DNA of 64,000 nt, from positions 71,418,001-71,482,000 of the forward strand of contig NC_071671.1 in the NCBI RefSeq assembly GCF_028554725.1, given 5' to 3'. Source of the DNA: Zeugodacus cucurbitae (taxonomy: Eukaryota > Arthropoda > Insecta > Diptera > Tephritidae). The position numbers and the translations under genes were made by a program. The notes beneath the pieces were generated by a model, which saw only the letters and a program-made list of their open reading frames with translations, did not search any database and was not told the DNA's origin. Positions 39,901 through 51,150 of this stretch are shown here, one piece after another (position 1 is the first letter of the stretch; every line of letters begins with the position of its first letter).

Positions 39901-42900
39901 GATTGCAGCCACTGACTGCAAGTTGCAGCTCGAAGTCGAAGTTTCTCATTTTGTATCAAAGTTTCGTGCTACTTTCCACATGCTATGCCATACCACCATC
40001 GTGTCTCCCCTCCCTCCCCAGCCGACATGCGGCCACAATTATTGTCATCTCTAATGTGACGACATTTTCTGTAACTTTCGTTTATACTGTTTCGCTTTTC
40101 GTATCGTTTCAGTTGCAATCCTCGGCAGCGACCTGGTGGCCGGCGTTCGCGGCGAGGAGTGCGGCCAGGAGGAGTTCACGAAATGTGCTGAGCCTCTGGA
40201 TATGCTACATTTAACCTCCGAATTATCCATCGGAGCTGCCAAGAAGGACGAACTGCTTAAACTTTGCAAGTAAGTCAACGTTATCAACGAGAAAAGAAAA
40301 AGAAAACTTTCTTTTTTCAATTATTTAATTCCACAACCTACCCTTACCCCTCCACCTCGTTACACACCGGTGTACACCACTGCTATTGCATGCTTTACCT
40401 GGTGGCGAGTGGCAGCGAACTGCGGACTGCGCGCCGTTTGTTGCGCCGCTCATCACTGCGAAGCACTAATGGCAGGGTGCAAGTAATTACGAAGTGTAGT
40501 CGACTTTCTTTCTTTTTTTTGGTTGTTTCTCGGTCTCTTTTTCTTTATTCAGCCCCGGAATTAATTGCGCTGTGCAATTTGTGGTTTTTACTAGCTAAAT
40601 TAATATTACCTTCTAATTTCCAGCAAATGTACAAGTGAATTCTCGCATTTTTGGCTGGTCGACAAGTAGACACTATCAGCTCAGAGCCAACGTCCATTAA
40701 AGCCAGTGCAATCAGGTGTCATAATTATAAAATGTGGCGCTGGCTCAGTGCGAGATTTTAATTATTGATGTCATAAATGGACTTGCTTAGCTGGCGGAAT
40801 TTCGAAATCACAGTTACTTCAATAGATACACGAATGTGGTTAGACACACAAGTTTTGCAGTAAATTTACCTCGGTCTCATTTCCATTCTCTGTTGAGATT
40901 TAATAGCACTATCGTGTTTTAAATTTAATCACTTTGCATTCAATACATCTCTAAATGTCAACTAATAACTTAGGAATGCAGTCGGAGATATGACAATAGT
41001 TAAAACCCAAGTGCCCTAGCAAGAAGAGGTAGAGCACCAATCTGCTGATATCTCCAGATGATTACTATATACCCTTAGCCAGTATATAGACCTTTTGTTT
41101 CTATATAACAATTTCAGGCTTAAACAAGCCACTTGCGATCCGTCAGTCACCTCATGGCACATAACTACTATTTTTACAATTATGAAAATAAATTAACCTG
41201 TGCCATTCAATTTCCTGTATCATATCTGAAATTTACTGCCCATATGATGTCGAAACATTTTTTAGACTTTATTAAAAAACTCCCTCTTAAAGATATTATT
41301 ATAGGAAACGAGACCTGCATCTAGGATTTGGATTCTCCATCTGTGGATAATTGTATTCTACAGAAGTTATGGACAGAGGGTTTAACTTCTCCATTTAATA
41401 GGGGATTGCTGATAAGTAATATTAACATACTCCTCTTATACACGGGGGCGGGGCTCTTTAATGAAGTTGTCATATCATTTAACTTTTTGAAGAACGCTTC
41501 AGTGCTTTTATAAAGCAGAGACCAGAGAATCATTTGTTGTTTTTGTAGTTAGCATAGATATTTCGGGTGTTTTATTTTTGCATATTTACGAATATGCCCT
41601 TGTCCATATAGCATTGTATTGCTCGGCTATTACGCCAATCGAGCAAAGCAACATATCGAAGGGCACCGAAGAATTTGAAGTTTTGATTTTAAACTTCATG
41701 TTTTTGCTCGTATCGGACGGTATTTACGATAGCAATGCATTCGTCCACTTGCAGATTCATTCGTGCGTTTGCTTACGTGCTCTTTGCCCTCGTTCGAAAG
41801 ATACAATTTGTACGGCAAATTTTCATGGAGTTTTTATCTCCGCTTAGGCAAGCCAACCCCACTATTCACCAGCGGTTATCGTATGCCTATTTAGTTACAT
41901 GAAAATTTGTGTTGATTGCAACTACTCTGCGCCATTGCCGGAAGCAATACGTTCTTCATTGTGCTCGTAAATACCGTTATCATTCAGTGGTCAACCTTCG
42001 GCACACTTGGTATGCAGCACTCAATGCGTTTGTCCACTTCCCACTAAGCCAACGCCATGAGTAGTGGTTCTCTCTCTTTCGGCAAAACAAAGAAGACGCA
42101 CACACACACATGCATTCGTTCTTGTAGCGGATAAAAATCGAGTTCATTAAAAATTCCGAGCGGATCATCTGTTTTGTAAAATGAGTCTGAAAAAACTTTC
42201 GGTTCGTTACATAAGTAAGTAAAAGCATGTGCCAAATTGAATTTTCAAAACAAAATTTTTTTGTCATCCCAGCGAGGGGGTAGGATGGTGGGAGATTAAT
42301 GCGGTTATGGAAAATCAAGAATTCATATGAATTTCAAATGAGCTTTGCAATGTATTAAACAAGTCATGGCTTAAAAGTTGAATTCCCACTCTATGACTCT
42401 TCAGTAGACACTGTCTAAATATGTCCTGCTAATCTGTCACACAGTTTGCCTTTAAATTTAATTATTTTATTCGTGTTGGCATATACTAGGAAAACAATAT
42501 ATCTAATATTATACGATGGCCTTCTACATTCCACTCTAGAATAGAATAAATCAGTCAGTTTAAGTTTCGGTCTGTTAAAAGCATAGTAATAGCTCCAGCT
42601 AATACAGGGAGAGACAGAAGTAAAAGAACAGCTGTAAGTACTACAGCTCAAACGAATAAAGGTATTCGGTCAAATGTGATTCCTGTAGATCGTATATTAA
42701 TTACTGTTGTAATAAAATGAAATCAGTCAGTAGCTACAAGTGTCCACTTTAGAACGGGAATGTTAGTTGTTTAGTTGACGATATCAAAGGTCATACGTGG
42801 GTAGATTGCTTTCAAGTGCGACTTGAGATCCTTATCAAACAAAAGAGAATATTATTGTCCGCTTCAGAGTTCATACTCTTAAGTTATTAATTCTCCTCTT

Positions 42901-43870
42901 TATCTATATTTCCTCCCTTTATATTTTAGTGAACTGAAGAAGGGTGTTCGTTGCATCCAGAGTTATACGCGGCGCTGCATGCCGCTGCAGCAAAGAAATC
43001 AATTCAATAAACTCTACCATGGCACTAATCAATTCATTCGAGACCTGTGTAACGAGGGCGAGTTTCAGGATGGTAAGTGGAAAAGTAATTAAGACATTTC
43101 AAAACACGGACCTTATTTGTTGCAAATATTTGTAGAATACTTAAAGCATGCCCACTGCTCAGAGATCGCTAAAAAGGAATTTGAGGGCTGCGCCAACCGT
43201 TACAAGGAAACCATGGTGTTCTTGAAACCCAACAAAAATCAGGAGAATCACGAGAACATCACTTTGAATGAGAATATAAAAACGATCTGCTGGTGCGTTG
43301 AAAGTAGAGATTTGCAAGTACTTACTGTATACTAACTGAAATGTACCGTTATTCAATTGCAGTTCAATCAATGAGTTGGTGGATTGTTCTGAAGATGCAG
43401 CACGTAAGATATGCGGTCACGACGCGGCGAAATTCACACGTGAACTGGTTGATAAATATGCGAACAGCTTAACGAAGGTGAGAACTAAGTTAAAAATTAT
43501 TCTATATAATATTAAGGGGATGTATTGAATCCCTGGTCTGAGACTGATTTAATAGATTACTATACTTATTTGAAATATATATTCTTTGTAAACCCAATCA
43601 GTATTAACTTTCAAGGGTCTTATATATTCCTACTTTTCGTCTACGAATTTCTGTTAATTCCGCAGTGATTGAAATTTCATTAACCTTTCAACATTAATTT
43701 GTTCAACATTTCAGATCTACTGCGAGGACTTCACGCGGCATCCAGAGATGTGTCACGATGGACTCAGCGATGACGGTGTGTCCCGCTATCAGTCTCAGCT
43801 CGGCCGAGCGGTTGTGTTTATCATTTCAGGCGTTGTTGCTGCATTGGGGGCACAAATACGGATTAGATAG
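24948..43870 (+). CDS. Secreted cysteine-rich protein, possibly GPI-anchored (six coding exons)
   Basis: Coding exons 24948-25068, 40113-40269, 42930-43072, 43136-43292, 43363-43477 and 43715-43870 join in one frame of 849 nt, giving 282 aa. Exons 2-6 are certain from phase and consistent Cys-rich protein. Exon 1 is inferred: it ends in phase 1 at a perfect GTAAGT donor, and joined to exon 2 it gives a hydrophobic core FAIAVYAIVAILG (residues 33-45) with a likely cleavage site near LVAG/VRG (about 51). The mature part starts around GEEC and has many Cys residues, including a CC pair, in a mostly helical, charged sequence. The last 20 residues are hydrophobic (VVFIISGVVAALG) and basic, fitting a GPI signal or a tail anchor. 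I do not recognise the family with certainty; it resembles insect small secreted Cys-rich proteins of unknown function. Poly(A) signals occur at 44720-44725 among others. Intron 1 is 15 kb. Confidence 0.75.
25097..25259. mobile_element. Mariner-family miniature element (MITE), 163 bp
   Basis: Terminal inverted repeats of about 30 bp run from TACGAGATG and TGTTCAAAAAATAACGGG at the left end to the reverse complement at the right end, which finishes ACATCGTA. Both ends carry TA, the usual mariner target. It has no coding capacity. The ends match the element at 60473-60931, which still encodes part of a mariner transposase, so this is a non-autonomous derivative. It lies 28 bp inside the first intron. 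Confidence 0.85.
26019..26089. mobile_element. Short inverted-repeat element with CACCCTGTA end
   Basis: About 70 bp bounded by CGGGTGTTTTTTT and its inverted counterpart AAAAAACACCCTGTA. The right end shares TGTCTAAAAAACACCCT with the transposase fragment ending near 30640, so it is probably a miniature derivative of that family. Confidence 0.5.
27449..27517 (+). mobile_element. Solo left end of the mariner family
   Basis: Begins TATGAGGTGTGTCCAAAAAA and continues through a GGGAAAT block and an ATTTCACGGGTTTGGATAA block that matches the internal left end of the copies at 25097 and 60473. No matching right end was found nearby, so this looks like a truncated copy. Confidence 0.6.
30406..30640 (+). 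mobile_element. Decayed 3' end of a Tc1/mariner-superfamily transposon
   Basis: Broken frames give LLQKVDKN, then FIRASRG, then (after a frameshift) MLEISFKTKWQTH with a stop at 30582-30584. This matches the C-terminal pattern of insect Tc1/mariner transposases, where an RASRGGH-type motif is followed by an IxFKT tail. The terminus is TGTCTAAAAAACACCCT. The element lacks its 5' part and has internal stops, so it is inactive. The subfamily is uncertain. Confidence 0.6.
31188..31208. repeat. CA microsatellite
   Basis: About 10 uninterrupted CA units. Confidence 0.95.
33159..33283 (+). CDS. Orphan coding-like exon, unidentified
   Basis: A good acceptor (ATCATCTGCAG) precedes an open stretch with G/C-rich third positions, unusual for this AT-rich intron, and a plausible donor follows (ACTC/GTAAAA). 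The in-frame peptide contains MNDMHYSYSNG and later SEFERTATLRKYGT. It could be an internal or first coding exon of another + strand gene, or an alternative exon of the secreted-protein gene, since its exit phase (1) fits the 40113 exon. I do not recognise the protein. Confidence 0.3.
33766..33921. repeat. Imperfect tandem duplication, about 86-bp period
   Basis: Two diverged copies begin at 33766 and 33852. Both contain GAAACGTT, TTTTAGGTCAAAT and GGATGGACTTGA in the same order and spacing. Confidence 0.7.
35621..35990. repeat. Dispersed repeat, copy 1
   Basis: Shares with 38200-38610, in the same orientation, the blocks ATATCTGAGAGATTTACCGA, TTTCGACAATTTTT, TGCAGTATTTGT and GATATCTTCATT. 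It also has GTGGGCGTGGC, a GATTTTACCCATTTT block and a GGACGGTTGGACAGACA run like those in common fly repeats. No intact frame. Confidence 0.65.
37081..37176. repeat. Facing TTG and CAA runs
   Basis: A TTG-rich run at about 37081-37119 is followed by a CAA run at about 37158-37176, so single-stranded DNA or RNA across it can fold back. Simple-sequence origin is likely. Confidence 0.6.
38200..38610. repeat. Dispersed repeat, copy 2
   Basis: Diverged second copy of the repeat at 35621-35990. It has the ATATCTGAGAGATTTACCGA, TTTCGACAATTTTT and GATATCTTCATT blocks in the same order, a GATTTTACCCATTTTT block placed before them, and an additional 3' section absent from copy 1. The boundaries are approximate. 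Confidence 0.65.
40270..42929 (+). other. Intron 2 of the secreted-protein gene
   Basis: Bounded by GTAAGTC and an acceptor ending TATTTTAG. It contains the mitochondrial insertion at 42559-42719. The rest is AT-rich with no coding segment that I can support. Confidence 0.75.
42559..42719 (-). pseudogene. NUMT: nuclear copy of mitochondrial cytochrome oxidase subunit I
   Basis: Read on the - strand, about 53 codons are open in the invertebrate mitochondrial code and match insect COI from FITTVINMRSTG through FDRMPLFVWAVV to PVLAGAITMLLTDRNLN. TGA stands for Trp (TTC GTT TGA GCT) and ATA for Met, which the nuclear code would not allow. The tract ends abruptly on both sides. Each edge is followed by AAATCAGTCAG (42548-42558 and 42720-42730), an exact 11-bp direct repeat. 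The lack of frame damage suggests a fairly recent insertion. It lies inside intron 2 and should be spliced out. Confidence 0.93.
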
Positions 43871-46320
43871 ATGAAGCGTGTGGAGACATAAAATTACAAA
43901 AAATACTTTGCTGCATTGATTTCTTCTAAGATATTATTTACAACCTCTTATTTTTTGAGAGCAACGAATTTTTTATATTTTTTTCGGGAGCGGATTTATA
44001 CGGTTATAAATACGAATTTGAAATTAAGTTAAGAAGCAAAGACAAAGAGGAGTGCATACATAAATCTTAATCTTTAAATGGGATTTATGAGAGGAATATG
44101 TTATATATAAATATTACAGCTATGTTTGAAAGAACATACACAATTAGTAGAATCTTAAGGGAGTGTGAGCAGAGAATGTTAGCGTGAGAAGCGTGTGGGC
44201 GAAATGGGCGGAATTTAAAATGATATAGTTAAAATTAAATTTAGGGGCACAAGGAAGCTCCAAACGTAAGAGAGAGTGTGTTACCAACACTCAAACAAAA
44301 TTACACATTTAGAGTACCAACAAGACCAAAAATTATATACAATACATACCTACATATACACAAATCACTTATACTTATACTTATATACTAGTATGTTAGA
44401 ATTAGTAGAAACATATTGAATTTACTTGTATTTATATGCACTTGTTTATTAAAACGATATGAAATAATAAATTAAATGAATTATGAATTAAAAATGGCAA
44501 CATTTGGCATGAAAGTTGTATGCTATCCACTAGGATTAAATGATTTAGTATTTTAGCATGTGGCAATAGTTGCATACATATATAATCGTATATGAACACT
44601 TGTTTTACTTTTAGCTTTTCGCTGGCACAAATAGCATTTGTGACGTGTTTCATAGCATTGAAGAGCAGAAATTTATTAAATTAATTAATTTAGTTGTAAG
44701 CTATTAAATTGCAAGCCAAAATAAAAGAGTTGCAATGTTATAGAACTTAGATATAAAAAATTCAATCAACTTTATGGTTTCCTTTTCTACGTTTACTTGT
44801 CTCTACAAATGGAAGATGATCCACGTTTTTATGGAAGTTCGTGCGGTAGGGAATAATGGTGTAATAACTATACATGGATAGTCTCTTGAAAGAAGCAGTG
44901 ATTATGGTAAAATGAATAATTTTTCCAAATTCCGAAAATGAAATGTTTCATTTGGCATTGGTTTCAACTAATTAATGTATATGGGGTCAAGATAGTGGTA
45001 AATCCGGAAAACTGTCTTTGGCGAGTATTCTCAGTTTTTTTGTAGGGATCAGCAGTACGTAGTTTCTTTCAGTATTAATTGTAATATAATTAAAGATTTA
45101 TCCCAATCGGTTGTTGAGTTCGTTTAGAAGACTAGACAAAGCTCGTCGGCATTGCGTACGACATAAGCCGTTATAATCCTGCATGAGCTAGGACAGTATT
45201 CATAGTGGACGTAGCATTTTCGAAAGATCTTGGTAACATACTACATTGTAAAATTAAACTAATCGGAAAGATTTTTAAAGTATTTCACAAATTAAAACAG
45301 CTATCAGACGGAAGATAATACCAAAGAAGCTTTGTATGAAATAATTTATGTTCTATAAAGATCTCATGTGTGATCTCATAAGTAGATTACTATTGCGGTC
45401 GAAATGTCACAGAGTTGATTAGTGAAAAAGCGATATAGAGAGAGACCAACATCCTAGAAGGTCAAAATGACTTTATGAATACCACCCTTACGCACAAACT
45501 TGGAAACCTTCCATTTTAATGTGATCTACCGTAAAACCTAACCTAACCTAACTTGCATTTATCAAACAATGAAAATTTTAGCACGATTTTTTTAGACTAG
45601 AGCAATTAATAAATAAAATTTCAAAATATACTTATGATTAAGTGAATTTGGTGGATTTTAAATAATTAAATATATAATTTAGTGCAATACAAAAATAAAA
45701 AAAAATTAATTCATAATTATAGAATTTTATGTACACCTAAGCATGTATTTATAAATTAACGAAAAAAGTATTTATAAAATTATAAAAAGACAAGCACTTA
45801 TTGACATTAGTTATGATAATTTTAACTAATTACCAAAACAAAAACGAAAAGCATATGAAAAGTCAGTTATACAGTTATACTTGTTGTTGTACACTTCACT
45901 TGTTGCTATTATGTAATCAATGCTTATAATTTATATTGCCGTTATTGTAACATAATTAGTTCGTTGTTAAGATCCGTGCCATTTGTTTCCCAACTAACAA
46001 CTAGCAACTAACACTTAGTACACTTAAAGCCACAGCGTATTAGGCAGAATTTTATTCAACACACACGACACAGTTCAATGCGAATTTTACACACAGCAAG
46101 TAGCAATGCAAAAATGAATAATAAAGAATACAAAAACAAAAAAAAAAACTAAAAAGAAATAAAAACTAGAAAGCAATGTCGTTGCCCGATATTGAAATAC
46201 AGTCAATTACGAATGTGTTATATTTATCGGTAACCGAAATCACATTTGTTGTTTTATTTCGCCCGTTACAAATTGCAACGGTACTTTAATTTAGCGGCCA
46301 GTTACCGAACACAAACCCAT

Positions 46321-46346
46321 ACACACACACACACACACACACACAC
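46321..46346. repeat. CA microsatellite
   Basis: About 13 uninterrupted AC units. Confidence 0.95.
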
Positions 46347-49143
46347 GGATGCCGCCATGCAAGTAAGTACGTTCGTTTCAAAAGGTCACAAGGCAATATG
46401 GCGACCCCGGTGTGCGGCAAGCGCATTCTCTTCGCATCTTGCTGGCCACACCTGCTGTATCACCGCACACCGCTTTCACGCTCGGCTGCAGCACTTTCGC
46501 ATAGCAGCGGAAAACCACACACCGGATGCGACACAAATCGCCAAATGAAACGAAACCACGTTAGTGCATACTCGACTCACCGCAGTGATCCGCACTCTGC
46601 TGGCTCTGCGTTAAGCTGCCCATTTTGTCACCATGTCACCGCGTCACCTGAAAACGCCCACCCAACGCCTCGCCAACAATGAATGGGCTAGGTGTCGCAC
46701 AGTGGGCGTCTTGTTGAATAAACAATTTTAAATACTTGTGTGCAACAGTTCCGACAAATATTTACATAAGACGGCGGCTGCCGCAATGAAGTGGGCTCAC
46801 TGCCACTCGGAAATACTTGGATGTATTTGGTATCGAGGCGAGCGGTGGGTAATGACAGGACTCGAAGTTTATTTATTGTCATAAAACCAAGCAGTTGTAC
46901 GGAGACGGATTAAGAACTCTTGCATCCTATAACTATCGGAGGGTTTTGGCGACGCTTTTTTATGTTCCGATATGTATGGAATAAACTTTCGATCTATTAC
47001 TGGCCAGTTTTCTCCATTTTCAGACTCTATTACGAGATGATATCCCTAGTTTAAGTGATACGTAGGTACATACCCACTTTTAAACAAGGTAAAGGCGTTC
47101 AGAAATATAAAGAACATAGAAGGATAAAAATAGTCGGGCTATCTGTCTCAAATTTTGCCTCAAGGACTTCTAATTATTGCTCAGTTTGAGTTTTTGGTAC
47201 ACTGTATTTGGCACTCACCAGTTCGAAGCTCGCGCAAACCACTCTTTTCGCCGCACACATTTACACACACACACAGAGATGAAGGTTCCACCTGTATTTG
47301 CTATCGGAGCGATTTGGCATTGCCACAAACGTTGAATTCCCTTTGCATATGCCACATTTAACGTACATCCCTCCAGACACACATGCGCTCGCATATGCCG
47401 CTGCTGTCTTTGTCCATTCTCGCCACTGTGCCGCGTTGCGACTTTGGTTTTTGCTTTTGTCTCGTCCTCCGCGTTGTCGGCATTCATGTTGGCATGACTT
47501 ACTTTGCTCCAGGGATGCTGCCGACGACCGCTTGGCGTGCAAATTTACGCCAAATTGGCTCTTAGCCCAGTCCAGTGCAACAGCAGCCCGAATCTGCGGA
47601 GTCCGATCGAAGTGCTTAGACCGTTGTCCGCTTGTTCGCTTGTCCGCACTTCACAGTTCGGTTTATCTGCGGAGTTAGCTATTTCCTGTGTCACTTTTAG
47701 CAGCGTTAAGGGGTCCGTTCTGCATTTTAACTCCAGGTAATGGCTTCGATTGCCCGGCACACCAAATGCAAGAGCACACACACACACGCGTGAGTATGTG
47801 GACCGGTGTATGCGAGTTGATGCACGGATGCGGTCGTGTGGTATGCAACGGTGAATGAATGTTGCTAAGTAATTAAAGTTGCCCAACAATGATTTTTCGG
47901 AACGAAAACTTTAATGTTTTACAACATAATTTAGGAGCCGGTGAAATTTAGATTAGCCGATATCATTGAGTTTAGCCGGTCGGTTGTGGACACATCCATG
48001 AGTGTCAGAGTTTGTTCGAAACTTAAATTTTAACCCAAAACTAAGTACAGTTAAGCGTGTGAATGACTTGGTATCGCACATAAAATACAATCCACCGACA
48101 CCCTCTATCTGCTTTGTATGCAAATGTTGCAATGTTCACGCTTAACTGCTCCCTCCTTTCTCTCATAATCTACGATTTTGGCTGTGTGGACATGGATCGG
48201 GGTTCAGCGCGGGCTTAGAATTGCTCACAATTGGCGAGTGTTATTTGCAATATCAACGGCTTTTAGCACCGCCAATATTGTCATTGTTGTTACTGTTGTT
48301 GTGATTGTTTTTGTTGTTGCTTGTGTTTATATTATTGCCGTTGTTTTTAATTGACGTCAGCAGCTGTGTCACAATCAACGCTAATCACTGTAATTATTGT
48401 TTACCGCGTGACACTCGTTTAATTAATTCCAAGTTACGGATCCATCGGACTCGCTGCTCCAGCGTGGGTGTGTCGTGCGGCTCCCGCTGTTTGTGTTGTT
48501 GTTAGTTGTGTGTGCTGTGTGTAAAACTATGGCAACAGCAGTGACCACAAAGGTAACAAAAACAAAAACAGAAGAAAATTCCGCCAACTTTCAGCCGTAA
48601 CGGTAAATGGAAAGAGAACGGTATTTAATTTTATCACCTGGATATTGGGAATCGAAACTATGGTGCAGCAGCAGAATGTCAATGAATTTTAATTCGGTTT
48701 ATTTGAAATTTAGATTTCTCGGTGGACTCTATTGGCCGCAATTATAGAGCAGTTTTGGAGGCGAGCGAAATTAGTGAGTCATTGGGCGCTTTGATTACAG
48801 TTACTGCGCGAAATGGCGTCGTGTTTAACTGTTTATTATTGTGCGCAGGTGGGATTACTTGTATGTTGTGAAGGAAAAGTGATTCGGTGATGACTTTTTT
48901 ACACCGTTGAAAGTGTATTTACAAAGTGCTTCTAAATGCTCCATTAATGAACAATGACACATTTTTTAGTATTGGCTTAGGTAACGAGGCGCTGTCACTA
49001 ATTCCAGCTATTAATTGAGTTGATTGTCTCACTTTAATTGATTAATGGGCTTTTGGGACTTGCCGCCGATCGACGAGTCAAAGGAATATGGAATATCCTG
49101 GAGTTAAAGCTGTTCCGCGGCTAATATCAGAATGTCATCAAAA

Positions 49144-49295
49144 CTCGAACTCAAGGAGTTCATTAAGGACCGCAGGAAGTTTCTTGCTGCCCAGCTCCAG
49201 GTGCTGGAACTGCCGCAGAGAAGAAGGAAGAAGCCAAGATAGAGGAGTCGGATTCCGAAGAAGACGATGATATGGGTTACGGTCTCTTCGACTAA
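49144..49295 (+). pseudogene. Fragment of ribosomal protein LP0 (acidic stalk protein), frameshifted
   Basis: The first part reads LKEFIKDRRKF, like the LP0 segment before its Ala-rich hinge. A one-base deletion then shifts the frame into an AAPGAGTAAEKKEEAK-type hinge and the universal stalk tail EESDSEEDDDMGYGLFD, with TAA at 49293-49295. In ribosomal P proteins this tail binds translation factors. The upstream four fifths of LP0 is absent, and the reading frame is broken near 49180. No poly(A) tract follows, so it is either an old 5'-truncated retrocopy or a genomic fragment. Confidence 0.85.
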
Positions 49296-50951
49296 ACAGC
49301 TCAACACTAAAGTCTTGCGAGCTTCTAGTTTCGAAATTATTCCAAATCTGAATCGAATAGACCCGTAGTTCGCAACTAAGAAAATTCACTCCGTTGATCT
49401 GTCATTTTGATAATATTGAAACAACTCATTTACTAAGAACAATAATATTGTGACGAAAATTCCACAAGTATTAGAGTTTTTCATTTCTCCTCTGAGCTCC
49501 ACTCAGAGTTCGAGAACTTTCCCACTTCACTGCAATAATATACGGCCGTATGTTGGTGTCACCGCGACAGCGAATATTAAAGACGACTTACAAGGCAAAG
49601 TCGTATTTATCCGTGAAAATGCAACTCGGCATTTTATTCCGTGCGCTAAACATTAATTTTCGTTCGTATGCAGAAAATGAAACGTCGGCACACAAGTGTC
49701 TTCGCGCGCAAAAAAAACCGCATATTTCCACCTCACAGACATACGCACGCATGCCGTTATATGAGGACATGTGATTGTGCTGAACCGCAAGCCGCCCAGT
49801 GTTGTATTGGAATGCACAAAGTGGCAATCGTCGGCATGAGCACCGTCACACACGCAGAAGAGGAGGAAGGAGGAGGGTCTAAACAAAGTGGCTGGAAGTG
49901 GCGGCACGGGGCACAGGTGTTTGTGTGTGGCAAATGAAAAGTGTGTCAAGTGCCGCCAAACAAAAGTCAGCGGTTTCAGAAAGACTCACAGCGTTTGACA
50001 TTTCACCGTTATGTTGCTGAAGGAGCGAGAGGGGCGCTGAGTCGCATGCACACAAGTGTGCCATTCTATGTTTCTTTTTGCGCTTTTTATTCTATTTGCA
50101 CGCCAATGCATTCACATTCGCCGGGTTCATAAAGCGCACACCAACAACACTCAGCGCGGCCGATTCCTGGCGCACTATCTGCTTGTCAGCCTTTCAGCTG
50201 AGTTGCTTGCGAGTGCTTAAATTCTTTGTCTGCAACACCATCCATTCCGTGCAACGCACGCACAGCGCCATGCGCGGCCTAGAATGCCGTCGTCAGCTGC
50301 CTGCGAGGCGACACACAAATGTTGCACGTTGAATTCTCATAATTCCTGCAACTTCCCATATTCATTAGACGGCTTTTGCGTTCTCCTCGTATACACTAAC
50401 CTGCTGAGCTGGTACGTACAGTTGACTTTAACAAAACAGAAAAAGAAAACACAAACACATATGAAAAATGCTGAACTCAAGAAAGCCTTTTTTATTTGAC
50501 TTAGAAATAAATTGCGTTTCAGTTATTATTTTTTCCAAAAATATTTTTAGAAAATTGTGAGAATTAAAATCACTATCGCTATAAAGTTTAGAGTAGGAAA
50601 TAAATTCAATTCCACTTCGGAGCTGCAGCAGAGAAGAAGCTGCAGGCCCACTAAATGATATACTCTCTCAAATTTCATGAAGTATTGTTTCTTCATTAAC
50701 GGTATATATGCGTAACCTGTGTCCTCGGTGGCATATTAAAAAGCTTGACAATGAATAAGTAGTGTCAACGCCACCTCTAGCAGCACTTGCAGTCTGCTTT
50801 AGCGCACATCTGAGTGTGTGTAGGCAGTCACTATTTACCGTAACAAATTTAGCATCCGTGGCTCCCCGCTGCTCCTTTCTACCTGCACCTGACGCTTTAA
50901 TATGCAAACGGATGTCCGCGAATTTTATGTGCAAACTGCACATAAGGTGGC

Positions 50952-51150
50952 ACAATGTGTTAAAAAAATAACGGGAATTTTTATACGTTATCTTTAGGTG
51001 ATTTCTCATATCCTTGTGAAACTACGGGCCTTTAAGGTACGTTTTATTTTTGAAAATCGGAAAAAGTCACAACGAGACAAGTCGTGTGAATATGAAAAAT
51101 TTAAATAAAAAAAAAATTAAATTCCCGTTATTTTTTGAACACACCTCGTA
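50952..51150. mobile_element. Mariner-family miniature element, about 199 bp
   Basis: Left end ATGTGTTAAAAAAATAACGG and right end CCGTTATTTTTTGAACACAC followed by CTCGTA form inverted repeats of the same family as 25097-25259 and 60473-60931. It has no coding content. The left terminus has decayed. Confidence 0.8.

Larger units (their letters stand above)
25069..40112 (+). other. Intron 1 of the secreted-protein gene (15 kb)
   Basis: Runs from GTAAGT at 25069 to an acceptor ending GTTTCAG at 40112. Contents listed separately are mariner-type miniature elements, a Tc1/mariner fragment, a two-copy dispersed repeat and an orphan coding-like segment at 33159-33283. Otherwise it is AT-rich with many CA/TG, CAA/TTG and TATG microsatellites. 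Confidence 0.6.

Noticed and set aside
45530..45560. Three CCTAA units resembling a telomeric repeat
   Set aside because: Only about 20 bp long. Dipterans lack simple telomerase repeats, and short CCTAA runs are common in fly non-coding DNA.
50615..50655. GCAGCAGAGAAGAAG resembling the Ala/Lys hinge of ribosomal P proteins
   Set aside because: No flanking stalk motif, and the match is too short. Treated as coincidence despite the real LP0 fragment 1.4 kb upstream.
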